NCBI GenBank assembly: GCA_035541995.1
Contig: DATKMG010000134.1
Span: 1-34,130, forward strand
Direction of reading: 5' to 3'
DNA from: DATKMG01 sp035541995
GTDB taxonomy: Bacteria; Acidobacteriota; Terriglobia; Versatilivoradales; Versatilivoraceae
Length of the DNA stretch: 34,130 nt
Below, one piece after another: positions 8,780-16,591 of the stretch. Each line of letters begins with the position of its first letter. The first letter of the stretch is position 1. Below the pieces are notes generated by a model. That model did no database searches. It was not told the origin of the DNA and saw nothing but the letters and a program-made list of their open reading frames with translations. Position numbers and translations under genes: made by a program.

Positions 8780-9378
8780 AGAGTTTCCTGCACATTATTA
8801 TCTCAGAAGCCACCGCAATTCCAATGGCCCAAATTGGCGCACAGAATCTGAAAAACCTCGAGTGCGCACGCAGCCTGGGAACTGACACAGATTCGCGTCC
8901 GTGGGTTCTGCCTGACGAAGATTATGGCTGAGTTCTTTATGGCGTTTCGTGAGAGTTCCAAGTGGACGAAGGGGAGGGGCTGCGTCTAACAGACTGGAGC
9001 CAAGCGGCGCGAGACGGTAGGCGAGTCTCTTATTTGTGTCTTGACTTGCAGAATATGTGAGGCGCTCATCCGTTTCTACTGAGATTTGCAGAACATAGTG
9101 ACATCCTATTCCGCCACCCCTGCCGGGGTGGAGATTTCGGGGGGGGACGAGAACCCAGGGGTGACGCGCTTTTCGCGTCACCCCTGGGTAATTTCCATTG
9201 TCCCTTCGGGACAAAAAGTTGTCACTATATTCTGCGATTCTCAATAAGTTCCTGCATTCTAAAACTGGCGCACTGTTTCACGTCCGCTTGAGCGACTCCT
9301 TACGGCGAACCAATCGCAGAGTGTGGCATCTTCATCCAGTGCTCGCGGGTCATTCACCTCAAGCTGACGTGCTCCCTG
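8780..9378. other. 600-base intergenic region with palindromic miniature element
   Basis: No gene is supported. The right half (9077-9246) is a structured repeat described separately. A related motif, TTGCAGAATATGTGA, lies at 9046-9060 in direct orientation to the left end of that element. An apparent minus-strand frame through the element follows from its palindromes and is not a gene. Confidence 0.6.
9077..9246. repeat. 170-bp palindromic miniature element with 27-bp terminal inverted repeats
   Basis: The ends 9077-9103 and 9220-9246 are inverted repeats matching at 23 of 27 positions (inner core TGTCACTAT). Between them lie three hairpins. The first is CCACCCC/GGGGTGG (9114-9131). The second is a perfect 16-bp stem, ACCCAGGGGTGACGCG with its complement around a CTTTT loop (9153-9189). 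The third is TGTCCC/GGGACA around TTC (9199-9213). It encodes no protein. The build resembles a MITE or REP-like intergenic element moved in trans by a transposase not present here. Confidence 0.8.
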
Positions 9379-10407
9379 TCATTTGCCCAGTGAATTGCTC
9401 TTTCCTTTTTCAGGGGTGATCAGGGAGTTAGCCCACTGAGTAATGATTTGAGCTACCTGTGCCTCTTCCCCGGCATACATGTGATCCGCGTTCTTTATCA
9501 TGACGGTGTTGATGCGGCTAGGGCCGCTCGGCTGGCGTTGGACGGAAGATTTGAGCAATTCCAGGTCTGCTTCAGTCCCAACATCGTCCTTCGTTCCGAA
9601 AAAAGCGAGGAGCGGACAGTGGATGCGTGTGACGGCGGGGTTGGGCGTCTGGATTCCAAAGAAATCTTTGAATTCGGGAGGAGTGTTCACGGTATCCATA
9701 AACGTGGCCGCGCTGATGAAAGAAGGAAAGGAACGTTTGGGGATGCGTATCAAATCGTCCCCGCGCCCTTCTGCCACCATGCGAGTTGCTTGCGCCAGCT
9801 GGTCCGGATCGGCCGGACTTGTATCCGCCCGGACTTGTCCGGAGGCCAGAACTACCCCGACAACACGGGGGTCCTGCCTTTCAGCCTGGTAGCTGCGAAC
9901 CGCCGCCCAGCCGGCGCTGTGCCCCACCAGTACTACCTGCTTGAATCCTCGAGTTTCTGCAAAATCGATCCATGCGGCAAGATCGCGCACCTCTTCGCTG
10001 GCTATACCCCAGTAACCGCCACCGCGGATCCGCTTTTCCCCGCGCCATGCTTCGACGTTTCCAATATCATGCATGCGGGTATTCCCCGCGATGCACGTAT
10101 AATTGCGCTCCGCCAACGCTCGGCCGATCATCACGTAGGTTGGAGAGTAAAAGTTTACACCCCATCCGTGAATCCAAATGATGGCGATGGACTTGGCTGA
10201 ATCCTTCGGCGCAGTGAAGATCGCGCCGCCATTCACAATATCGTCTTCCGACTTGACATAGACGAGTTCTTCGGGAAACTTCCCAGGCATTATTCTTATG
10301 GCGCCAGGCTTGCATCCTTGCCAAAACAGCGAAGTTGCAGACAACAAACTAAGAACTATGAATTTCGCGGCATGACGATTTCGCGCTATTGAGACTTGTT
10401 TTCCCAT
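9379..10407 (-). CDS. Exported alpha/beta-hydrolase
   Basis: A 342-residue hydrolase with an N-terminal hydrophobic export signal (about 14-30) ending at WQGC (Cys32), a loose lipobox, so it may be a lipoprotein. The catalytic domain shows the oxyanion region IWIHGWG near 77-83, nucleophile elbow GHSAG at 162-166 (Ser164), a late acid in FFGTKDD and His in NADHMY. These are all the parts of a serine esterase/dienelactone-hydrolase-like enzyme. The ATG at 10407 is chosen: AGGAGG sits nine bases upstream, while a GTG two codons earlier would be only three bases from it. The ribosome-binding site lies inside the tail of a decayed S41 protease frame. The substrate is unknown. Confidence 0.87.
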   Translation of the reverse strand: MGKQVSIARNRHAAKFIVLSLLSATSLFWQGCKPGAIRIMPGKFPEELVYVKSEDDIVNGGAIFTAPKDSAKSIAIIWIHGWGVNFYSPTYVMIGRALAERNYTCIAGNTRMHDIGNVEAWRGEKRIRGGGYWGIASEEVRDLAAWIDFAETRGFKQVVLVGHSAGWAAVRSYQAERQDPRVVGVVLASGQVRADTSPADPDQLAQATRMVAEGRGDDLIRIPKRSFPSFISAATFMDTVNTPPEFKDFFGIQTPNPAVTRIHCPLLAFFGTKDDVGTEADLELLKSSVQRQPSGPSRINTVMIKNADHMYAGEEAQVAQIITQWANSLITPEKGKSNSLGK

Positions 10408-10429
10408 TCTCACCTTCCTCCTGATCTGA

Positions 10430-10600
10430 CCGAGGACGTCATAAGAAGTCGACGACGATCTGTAAAACGATCGGCAATGGCTCTAACCCCTCTGTCGGAA
10501 CCGCCTCGGTTATCCCGAATGTCAACCACTATCCCCCGAGTGGTGTAAAGACGCTCGATGGCCTTATCGAGTGCCGCATGACCTTTTTCAAGCTCACCAC
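10430..10600 (-). pseudogene. Remnant of an S41 (C-terminal processing) protease
   Basis: About 55 codons encode ELEKGHAALDKAIERL, then GIVVDIRDNRGGSD and IADRFTDRRRLL. This is the strand-loop block of S41 peptidases that is followed by the catalytic Ser in full-length enzymes. The PDZ domain, the rest of the catalytic domain and the active-site Ser/Lys are absent. The frame runs into the ribosome-binding site of the hydrolase on one side and into a palindromic element on the other. It is a deletion remnant, not a small protein gene. Confidence 0.68.
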
Positions 10601-10605
10601 CGCAA

Positions 10606-10701
10606 ATGAAAATGCTGGAGGGCCCCGCTTTGTCGGGGCCGCGGTCGCGACATGTGACAGTGGTCACCCGCGCGACCCTCCACCAAGAACCGCATTTTCA
10701 T
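10606..10701. repeat. 96-bp nested palindromic element
   Basis: It is bounded by the perfect 10-bp inverted repeat ATGAAAATGC (10606-10615) and GCATTTTCAT (10692-10701), with TGGAGGG/CCCTCCA just inside. Internal hairpins are GGCCCCG/CGGGGCC (10621-10640), GGTCGCG/CGCGACC (10643-10677) and GTGAC/GTCAC (10654-10667). It lies exactly between two gene remnants. It is non-coding and REP/MITE-like, with a sequence different from the element at 9077-9246. Confidence 0.72.
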
Positions 10702-10706
10702 GAAAG

Positions 10707-11146
10707 TCACAGGTTGGCCACAGTCTCTGTTTTCGCGTCGCCGTTCCGAAAGATCTCCGTTCGGATCTCAGCCCCAATGCCAGGCAATTCCGGGGGTTTC
10801 ACGTACCCGCCCTCAGGGACCGGCCATTGTCGACGAAATATGGGAATTGGTAACTGTATTTCCAATAGTTGCTTTCCATGATCAGGAAATTCGAAAGGGC
10901 CGTACACAAGTGCGCGGCACAGATGTAGAGCAATGGGCCTCCACAAGTGTGAGGCGAAGTCGGAATCAGGTAGGCATCAGCCATGTCGGAAATCTTCTTT
11001 CCCTCGGACACTCCCCCGCACCAGGTGAGATCGTACATGACTACAGCGCAAGCTCTGCGCTCAAAGAACTCACGGTACTCGTACCGGGTAGCCTGGATTT
11101 GATCGGCGATTCCCCTCACTCTCAGAGCTTTCAGTCCTTCGAGCAC
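10707..11146 (-). pseudogene. Frameshifted C-terminal remnant of an enolase-superfamily (mandelate racemase-like) enzyme
   Basis: One minus frame (11146 toward 10850) gives YEYREFFERRACAV, VMYDLTWCGGVSEG, ADAYLIPTSPHTCGG and SNFLIMESNYWKY. This is the C-terminal half of a mandelate racemase/sugar-acid dehydratase barrel, including the Asp of YDLTW and the His of SPHTCGG that form the family's catalytic dyad. Near 10830 the reading shifts to another frame that supplies the usual ending, VPEGGYVKPPELPGIG. The N-terminal capping domain and the first half of the barrel, with the KxK base, are missing. It is a truncated and frameshifted pseudogene. Confidence 0.8.
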
Positions 11147-11460
11147 TTTTCTTGAATATTTAACTATTTTTGAGTTTCAATGGATATGGCAAATTGACAA
11201 ACTAAGTATTGATCCAAGCCTTCGGGTCCTCTGAGAGAGCTGCTTCCCCAGTGATCTATCTCAATACGCAAGGGAATCAGCAGAATCTCCAAGCATGAGA
11301 AGGAGTGCAGTTATATTATCGTTACCAGCCTCATGTCGACTGAATTTGCTTGTTTAGGCAACTCTCTCCTTGCAGTTTGGCTGCTCTAAGGCTGTACTAT
11401 AAGCAGCTGACCACATCATTTTGCCAGGTGGGATCAGAGCAACGACAGGCGAAGACGAAA
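11147..11460. other. Intergenic stretch, nothing recognised
   Basis: About 310 bases between the enolase remnant and the PAP2 start. There is an AT-rich zone near 11155-11210 with TTGACA at about 11195-11200, but no matching -10 box at proper spacing. No gene or repeat can be supported. Confidence 0.5.
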
Positions 11461-12276
11461 ATGCACTCAGTTTCTCTACGGCCACACGAATGGATCAACG
11501 TTGCTTTTTTCTTGTTGCTTTCGGTGCTCGCCTGGGTGCGTCCCTCAGCACGCCGGCGATGGAGAAGAGCAACACTGATCGGCAGCGCAGGCATAGGCCT
11601 GACACTGGCAGCCGCTTACTTCCAACAGGCGTTCCCATCCGTGCTTCGTGATTGGTTGCCTGCTCCTCTGATGTTGTTCGTATACTGGCAGGCAGGAGGG
11701 TTCGTTGATCGACCGAACGAGGCCCTTCAGGCGAGGTTGGAGGAATTCGATTCGAGAGTGATGAGGGTATGGCGGCATTTCAGGGGGATCTCGCTCCTCG
11801 AAACGTACCTCGAGTTCGCTTATCTTCTCTGCTACCCATTAATCCCGCTCAGCCTGGGTGCGCTGTATCTGAAGCATCTCGCGAACTACACCGACCGCTA
11901 TTGGCTCATCGTACTTCCAGCGACCTATCTTTGCTACATATTGGTGCCATTTATTCAGGTACTACCACCACGCCTGCTGGGGCGGGAGCAAGAAAGCAGG
12001 GGGAAATACAATCTGATTCGAAGCTTCAACCTGTGGATACTTCAACACGCGAGCATTCAGGTCGTTACGTTTCCCAGCGCGCACGTCGCATCTACAACTG
12101 CAGCTTCCCTGGTTCTGCTCCAGCTCATGCCCTCGATGGGATTGATATTCTTGCTGCTCTCAATCAGCATCATGGTCGGAGCAGTCGTGGGGCGCTATCA
12201 CTACGCCCTGGATGCCATTCTAGGATTGATGTTGGCAATAGTGGTTTTTGTGGTCGTGGCGTGGATGTCCGGGTAA
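11461..12276 (+). CDS. PAP2-family membrane phosphatase (Aur1/inositolphosphotransferase-like)
   Basis: A 271-residue polytopic membrane protein with about six hydrophobic segments. The two C-terminal PAP2 motifs are visible: TFPSAHVAS near 201-209 (C2, with PSAH) and GRYHYALD near 240-247 (C3, His plus Asp). The usual first motif KxxxxxxRP is not seen, as in the Aur1/PAP2_3 subgroup, which handles lipid head groups. Known family role: dephosphorylation or head-group transfer on membrane lipids, with the active site facing outside. ATG 11461 is preferred over an in-frame TTG at 11350 because the intervening residues look non-coding; the ribosome-binding site is weak. It converges tail to tail with the radical SAM gene. 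Confidence 0.83.
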   Translation: MHSVSLRPHEWINVAFFLLLSVLAWVRPSARRRWRRATLIGSAGIGLTLAAAYFQQAFPSVLRDWLPAPLMLFVYWQAGGFVDRPNEALQARLEEFDSRVMRVWRHFRGISLLETYLEFAYLLCYPLIPLSLGALYLKHLANYTDRYWLIVLPATYLCYILVPFIQVLPPRLLGREQESRGKYNLIRSFNLWILQHASIQVVTFPSAHVASTTAASLVLLQLMPSMGLIFLLLSISIMVGAVVGRYHYALDAILGLMLAIVVFVVVAWMSG

Positions 12277-12306
12277 TAGTCTGGTAGTTGAACGAGGATG
12301 CCGCGC

Positions 12307-13422
12307 TTACTTTACTCTCAATAGTCGTAGGGTTGCCTCTCTGAAGAACTGATGGCCCTTACCGGTGACAAACAGCCAGGTGAGAAATCGCACGGGGAGG
12401 GGCAGATTGCTCTCTGTTTGGCCTTCGGTTAGCCAGGTAACCAACGTCTCGACTGGGTTTTCACGCAGGCTGTCCAGCACCGCCACTCGATGAACGCAAC
12501 CTACAGTGCAGTTCGGCGCGCACGGCTTCGGGATGTCAGACTCGCGTTTTAGATCCTCATGGGTATATCGTTCGAGAGGAATTCCAGGGTAACCGCGCTG
12601 TTGAGAACACCAGTGGACCAGGCCATCTTCGCAGATGTAAAGATAACGACTCCCTGCTCGGCAATGCCACTGGTTAGGTTGTCCCTTGGCAAGATTTCTT
12701 TGGAAGCGGTGGTAACCTGTGAAAGCAAAGGATGATTTTTCCATGCCTAGAATCTCATCATGAATTCGCTGCTCTTTATCGCTCAAAGGAACTAATTGAC
12801 CTTTGCCGTTGTGGATAACACCGACGCTTGTTTTGAAACCCAGGCCCTGCGCTCGGCGGGCAATTACCAGTGCGTCTTCTGGATTGCGGACACCGCTCCC
12901 TACCACCGAGTTGATATTTACATCAAACTTGGCATACTCCACCAACCAATGCAGTCTCCTGTCGAGGGCTTTGAGGCTTTTCTTGGAGACCTCGTCGGGA
13001 ATGACATTGTCGATACTGATTTGCAGGTGATCCAGGCCCGCCTGGTTGAGCCGGCGAATTCGCTCAGGTCTAAGCAGGAAACCATTTGTGATGAGAGTGG
13101 CGATGATCCTCTGGCGGCGGATTTGCCGGATAATTGCATCCAATTCGGGGTGCAGTAATGGCTCACCGCCGCTGATGGTGATCACGCCTGTGCCTAATGC
13201 AGCTAAGCGATCTATGCGGCTCAGCATTACGCTTGTCGGCACTGGACTTGAAGTGCTATCGAACTCGTTGCAATACGTGCAGGAAAGGTTGCAACGTCGG
13301 ACTGGCACAATGTGCGCGACAATGGGCGGGTGCGGCAACCGGAACGCCTGTGCTACCATCCGGGCCTGACGGAACCGCCGGTGCGCACGGCAAAGAAATT
13401 GAGTGACCGGAAACAATCCCAT
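12307..13422 (-). CDS. Radical SAM protein with SPASM-like C-terminal cysteines
   Basis: A 371-residue radical SAM enzyme. The 4Fe-4S/SAM motif is CNLSCTYC (Cys44, 48, 51), followed by ISGGEPLLHP, the SAM-binding GGE block, and LITNGFLL. The C-terminal part holds further cysteines (HCRAGSRYLYICEDG, HWCSQQRG, CAPNCTVGCVHR), arranged like an auxiliary-cluster SPASM/twitch region. Such enzymes modify peptides or small molecules by radical chemistry. No precursor peptide gene is seen nearby, so the substrate is unknown. ATG 13422 has no Shine-Dalgarno sequence, but a perfect TATAAT lies ten bases upstream, which suggests a leaderless or nearly leaderless transcript. It ends 30 bases from the convergent PAP2 gene. 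Confidence 0.86.
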   Translation of the reverse strand: MGLFPVTQFLCRAHRRFRQARMVAQAFRLPHPPIVAHIVPVRRCNLSCTYCNEFDSTSSPVPTSVMLSRIDRLAALGTGVITISGGEPLLHPELDAIIRQIRRQRIIATLITNGFLLRPERIRRLNQAGLDHLQISIDNVIPDEVSKKSLKALDRRLHWLVEYAKFDVNINSVVGSGVRNPEDALVIARRAQGLGFKTSVGVIHNGKGQLVPLSDKEQRIHDEILGMEKSSFAFTGYHRFQRNLAKGQPNQWHCRAGSRYLYICEDGLVHWCSQQRGYPGIPLERYTHEDLKRESDIPKPCAPNCTVGCVHRVAVLDSLRENPVETLVTWLTEGQTESNLPLPVRFLTWLFVTGKGHQFFREATLRLLRVK

Positions 13423-13432
13423 GTTTTCACAA

Positions 13433-13441
13433 ATTATATCA
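13433..13441 (-). promoter_or_regulatory. Extended -10 promoter of the radical SAM gene
   Basis: On the minus strand the sequence reads TGATATAAT, an extended -10 box (TGnTATAAT). No good -35 box is found at 16-18 bases. The -10 box ends ten bases before ATG 13422, so transcription would begin within a few bases of the start codon. Confidence 0.55.
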
Positions 13442-13499
13442 TCTCAAGTGAAGACACCCCCTGTTTTCCTGAAGCTGCGAAGAAATTCGCCCGGTGGGG

Positions 13500-13522
13500 A
13501 TGAAGCATTATCAATGCTTCAT
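13500..13522. repeat. Perfect 10-bp palindrome with 3-base centre
   Basis: ATGAAGCATT and AATGCTTCAT flank ATC. There is no T-run after it on either strand, so it is not a normal terminator. It lies about 70-90 bases upstream of the predicted start of the radical SAM transcript and could be an operator. Confidence 0.5.
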
Positions 13523-14010
13523 GGCCTCCACGGCGCTTGGAACTCCTTGCGAATCATTGGAGGCGGCGGGCCCTCACGCCGTCCTTTCCAGATACTCCGA
13601 ATTCTTTCACGGCTTCCCTCACTTGGAATAAAGAGAGGAACTTTTGAGGATTGACGAATGTATGCCTTGGCACCTTTGGAGGGAACTATCGGGCCAGATT
13701 TTTTCCTGGATCGTCGCCTTACCTTCGACTGCTTCTCAAAGAGAATTGCCGGTTCCATATAGGAAGCGTGATCGTCTACGCTCGCAAGGGTTCCTGCAAA
13801 CTCGCATTGATCAAGGATCTGAGGACATGATTCGCCTTTCAGAGTTGACACACGAGAGTGCCGGCAGACTTAGCGCGGACCTGCCAGCGGCAATCGGCGA
13901 ATTGGAGGGGCCCTGCTTGGCCTTCGCGTATCCAGATCGGAAAGGCCGCCAGCTGTGCTACAATAGGCAATACATTTCCGGTAAGAGTGCTCCTGCTAGA
14001 GAGCAATGAC

Positions 14011-15414
14011 ATGGCGACTCTGCAATTCCTCGGTGCTACGGACACAGTCACGGGCTCCCGATTTCTTTTGCGAAGCGAGAAGAATCAGTTGTTAGTCGAC
14101 TGCGGGCTCTTCCAGGGACCCAAGGAGTTGCGGCTGCGGAATTGGGCAGCATTCCCGCGGGATGTTGGATCTCTGAAGCATATCGTTCTGACTCACGCTC
14201 ATCTTGACCACACCGGCTTCTTCCCGCGCCTCGTCAAGGAGGGCTTTCAAGGTGAAGTGCTGGCCACTCCGGCGACGGTCGATCTCTGCGGGCTGTTGTG
14301 GCCGGATGCAGGCCACCTCCAGGAAGAAGATGCGCGCTTCGCCAACAAGCAGGGCTTTTCCAGGCACAAGCCCGCCTTACCGCTCTATACCGAGACCGAA
14401 GCTGTGGAAGCGCTCTCTTTCTTGAAATCGATACCTTATCTTACCGACCACCCGGTATCGCCGGACCTGTCATTTTTCCTAATGACAGCCGGCCACATTC
14501 TGGGATCGAGCTTTGTGAAGGTCACAGTCCAAGAGAATAGTATTCCATTCACGATCCTGTTCTCGGGTGATCTGGGCCGATATGACCAGCCAATAATCCC
14601 GGACCCTTCATCTGTTCCGGAAGCCGACTATTTGGTTTTGGAGTCGACCTATGGGGATCGGCTCCACGACTCCACAGATCCCCGCCAGGCTCTGGCTTCG
14701 GTGATCAAGGAAACGGCCGAGCGGGGAGGGATTGTAATCATTCCGTCATTCGCAGTGGGACGCACCCAGGGGCTGCTCTACATTTTGCGCGAGTTGGAAG
14801 ACCGGGGTTGGATCCCGCACCTCCCCGTATTCGTAGACAGCCCCATGGCGGTGGACGCCACTGCGATCGCGATGAAATACCCGGAGGAGCACGACCTGGA
14901 CATGACCGAGATGTTGCGGGCCGGAGTGGACCCGCTGAATACCCGCCAAGTCCATTTCGTGCGTGACGCCGAGTCATCGAAGGCCCTCAATGAGCAGCTT
15001 TACCCGATGATCGTTATTGCGGCGAGCGGCATGGCTACGGGAGGACGCGTCCTGCATCACCTGGTCCATCGACTGCCTGACCCCCGCAATACCATTCTGT
15101 TTGTGGGCTATCAGGCCGAAGGAACTCGTGGACGATCTCTGCTGGAAGGCGCCCCTGCCGTCAAGATTCACGGTCAAATGATTCCCGTGCGCGCCCGGAT
15201 TAAATCACTCGATTCCTTTTCCGCACACGCTGACTGGAGTGAAATCCTGCGTTGGCTGGGCAACTTCCGCAAGGCGCCAAGATTGACGTTTCTGGTGCAC
15301 GGAGAACCTGCACCCAGGCGGGCTCTCGCAGAGCGGATTAGACGTCAGCTAAAATGGAATGTGGCGCTTCCCACATACCAAGAGGAATTCCAGTTGGGCA
15401 CTGAGCTTCTGTAG
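14011..15414 (+). CDS. Metallo-beta-lactamase/beta-CASP RNase-like protein
   Basis: A 467-residue protein of the CPSF73/YsaA-like group of zinc-dependent nucleic-acid hydrolases. The metal motif THAHLDHTG sits at 61-69 (His62, His64, Asp66, His67). It is followed by TAGHILGSS, FSGDLGRYD, the beta-CASP insert beginning near ESTYGDR and SFAVGRTQ, and the C-terminal RMMBL part with FSAHADW and LVHGE. All expected metal ligands are present, so activity is likely. The family trims or cuts RNA in the cytoplasm. The frame is open upstream to 13858, but the protein family begins at the MATLQFLGATDTVTGS start. The ribosome-binding site is weak (AGAG). No partner gene is obvious. Confidence 0.92.
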   Translation: MATLQFLGATDTVTGSRFLLRSEKNQLLVDCGLFQGPKELRLRNWAAFPRDVGSLKHIVLTHAHLDHTGFFPRLVKEGFQGEVLATPATVDLCGLLWPDAGHLQEEDARFANKQGFSRHKPALPLYTETEAVEALSFLKSIPYLTDHPVSPDLSFFLMTAGHILGSSFVKVTVQENSIPFTILFSGDLGRYDQPIIPDPSSVPEADYLVLESTYGDRLHDSTDPRQALASVIKETAERGGIVIIPSFAVGRTQGLLYILRELEDRGWIPHLPVFVDSPMAVDATAIAMKYPEEHDLDMTEMLRAGVDPLNTRQVHFVRDAESSKALNEQLYPMIVIAASGMATGGRVLHHLVHRLPDPRNTILFVGYQAEGTRGRSLLEGAPAVKIHGQMIPVRARIKSLDSFSAHADWSEILRWLGNFRKAPRLTFLVHGEPAPRRALAERIRRQLKWNVALPTYQEEFQLGTELL

Positions 15415-15566
15415 TGCAATGGATCAGGATCTGTGAATGGATTCCAACCCGAGTGATGAATCCAATACCTGAGGACAGAAAAAAAAATGGATCTGCTGCG
15501 AGATTCTTTCTATAATTCTTTTTCGCGGTTGAAGGAGTCTTGGTCGATTGGTGGTCGTAGGAGATT

Positions 15567-16010
15567 ATGAAAGTTACGATTCTCACAGTCTATTCAAATT
15601 CCAACGTCATTGACGAAGTCGAGGGTATGATCCGAAAAGTCTCTGAAGCTGAACCCGGAGTCTTCACGGATGTAAACCTGCAACGGAACAACGGGGGAAT
15701 GGTGGGTGAATGGTTCCACCCGGATTTGGGCGATGCAAACCTTGATTACCGGGAAGGTCTCTACCAAAAGATTCGTGGCATTCTTCCCGAGTCTCATCTG
15801 GCGATTATTGAGGACGAAGAAAGCCAGGAGATAATGACTATTGGCGATCTGGGGTACTTCAAGCAGGTCATTCATCAGGCCAAATCGGTTGACGAACTGG
15901 AGGAAGTAAAGGAGCGGATCGAACAGACCGAAATTGGAAATCCCTTGTTGAAGCAAATCCTACACAGATCCTACCAAACGAGGTTGAATAGCCTTCGTGG
16001 CCGGGCATAG
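15567..16010 (+). CDS. Hypothetical protein, 147 residues
   Basis: A small soluble acidic protein that I do not recognise. It begins MKVTILTVYSNSNVIDEVE, which looks like a beta strand followed by a helix. A charged helical stretch, SVDELEEVKERIEQTEIG (about 110-127), could form a coiled coil or helical hairpin. No signal peptide, membrane segment or metal motif is seen. A ribosome-binding site (GGAG) lies seven bases before the ATG, and codon use resembles the neighbouring genes, so it is probably a real gene. It sits just upstream of the lysW promoter, on the same strand. Confidence 0.7.
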   Translation: MKVTILTVYSNSNVIDEVEGMIRKVSEAEPGVFTDVNLQRNNGGMVGEWFHPDLGDANLDYREGLYQKIRGILPESHLAIIEDEESQEIMTIGDLGYFKQVIHQAKSVDELEEVKERIEQTEIGNPLLKQILHRSYQTRLNSLRGRA

Positions 16011-16130
16011 GTCAGCGAGGATTGAACGGCCACGGTCTTTGTCAGTTCCAGTCCCTTATAGAACAGCTTGACCTATTGAATTGAGAGCGGCCAGCACAAT
16101 AGGGCTTCGCGGGATTGAGCCGGGGAGAGC

Positions 16131-16160
16131 TTGACAGTCTCTTCGGCGTTTAAATATACT
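16131..16160 (+). promoter_or_regulatory. Sigma70-type promoter of the lysW cluster
   Basis: TTGACA (16131-16136) and TATACT (16155-16160) are spaced by 18 bases. The predicted start near 16167 leaves a leader of about 145 bases before the lysW start codon, long enough for post-transcriptional control. I see no lysine riboswitch signature in it. Confidence 0.7.
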
Positions 16161-16311
16161 TTTCGACCGGTTTGAGACGGTGATCACAAATCAAGGCTTG
16201 TCGTTTGTATCTCTCAAGTTATTCTGAAGTTACTTCCTGTTCTTGAATCAGGCATCCGCTTGTTATTAAACTAGGCGAATATGGGATTGATTGACGAAGG
16301 AGGGTGAGGCT

Positions 16312-16473
16312 GTGGCTTACTGTCCAGAATGCGAAGCTGAAATAGAACTAGAGGATGTCGAGAAAGGCGAAATCGTAAACTGTCCGGATTGTGGCTCTGA
16401 CCTGGAAGTTATCGGAACCGATCCTGTGGAACTGGAGTTGGCTCCCGAGGAGGAAGAAGACTGGGGCGAATGA
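16312..16473 (+). CDS. lysW: LysW amino-group carrier protein
   Basis: A 53-residue acidic carrier of the alpha-aminoadipate route to lysine. Its C-terminal glutamate forms an isopeptide bond with the amino group of alpha-aminoadipate (in some organisms also glutamate), keeping the intermediate open-chain and recognisable to LysX, LysZ and LysY. Two zinc-knuckle pairs, CPEC (Cys4, Cys7) and CPDC (Cys24, Cys27), are followed by an acidic tail ending in EDWGE, the family hallmark. The start is GTG 16312, with AAGGAGGGTGAGG directly upstream; an in-frame TTG at 16291 precedes that site and is excluded. It is the first gene of the cluster, followed by a terminator-like hairpin before lysX. Confidence 0.95.
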   Translation: MAYCPECEAEIELEDVEKGEIVNCPDCGSDLEVIGTDPVELELAPEEEEDWGE

Positions 16474-16520
16474 AACCCTTTCTCCTGGTTGGTTTTTCCA
16501 TAAGGCCTTACGCGAAGTCT

Positions 16521-16579
16521 GAACCACAGACTCGATGGGAATAAAAAAGAAACCCTGCGGTCTGTGGTTCTTTTGTTTT
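16521..16579 (+). terminator. Terminator-like hairpin between lysW and lysX, possible attenuator
   Basis: A perfect 11-bp inverted repeat, GAACCACAGAC (16521-16531) and GTCTGTGGTTC (16560-16570), is followed at once by TTTTGTTTT. A smaller hairpin, GTCTG-AACCA-CAGAC (16517-16531), uses the same 5' arm and cannot coexist with it. The 28-base loop holds ATG GGA ATA AAA AAG AAA, three Lys codons in frame with lysX. It may lower lysX-lysZ expression relative to lysW. Confidence 0.72.
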
Positions 16580-16591
16580 AGCCTCCCCGCT

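Larger units (their letters stand above)
13423..14010. other. Divergent intergenic region
   Basis: About 590 bases between two divergent genes. It holds the extended -10 box for the minus gene and the palindrome at 13500-13522. Open frames on both strands lack ribosome-binding sites and recognisable similarity. Confidence 0.55.

Noticed and set aside
8798..9244. A 148-codon minus-strand frame across the palindromic element
   Set aside because: It runs through the hairpins, has no ribosome-binding site or family similarity, and its pattern follows from the repeat.
11272..11290. A stretch resembling the GAATC-CAGAATC core of the 60-bp repeat
   Set aside because: The similarity needs a gap and lacks the TTTTTCGATAT core, so it is too weak to call a third copy.
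13519..13851. A 110-codon minus frame in the divergent gap
   Set aside because: It would need a GTG start without a ribosome-binding site; the composition is basic and proline-rich without any recognisable motif.
15420..15480. Stem TGGATTC/GAATCCA after the beta-CASP gene
   Set aside because: It is followed by an A-run rather than a T-run on the coding strand, so it is not a standard terminator for that gene.
16167..16311. Lysine riboswitch in the lysW leader
   Set aside because: The conserved L-box segments could not be found by eye; only the long leader is supported.
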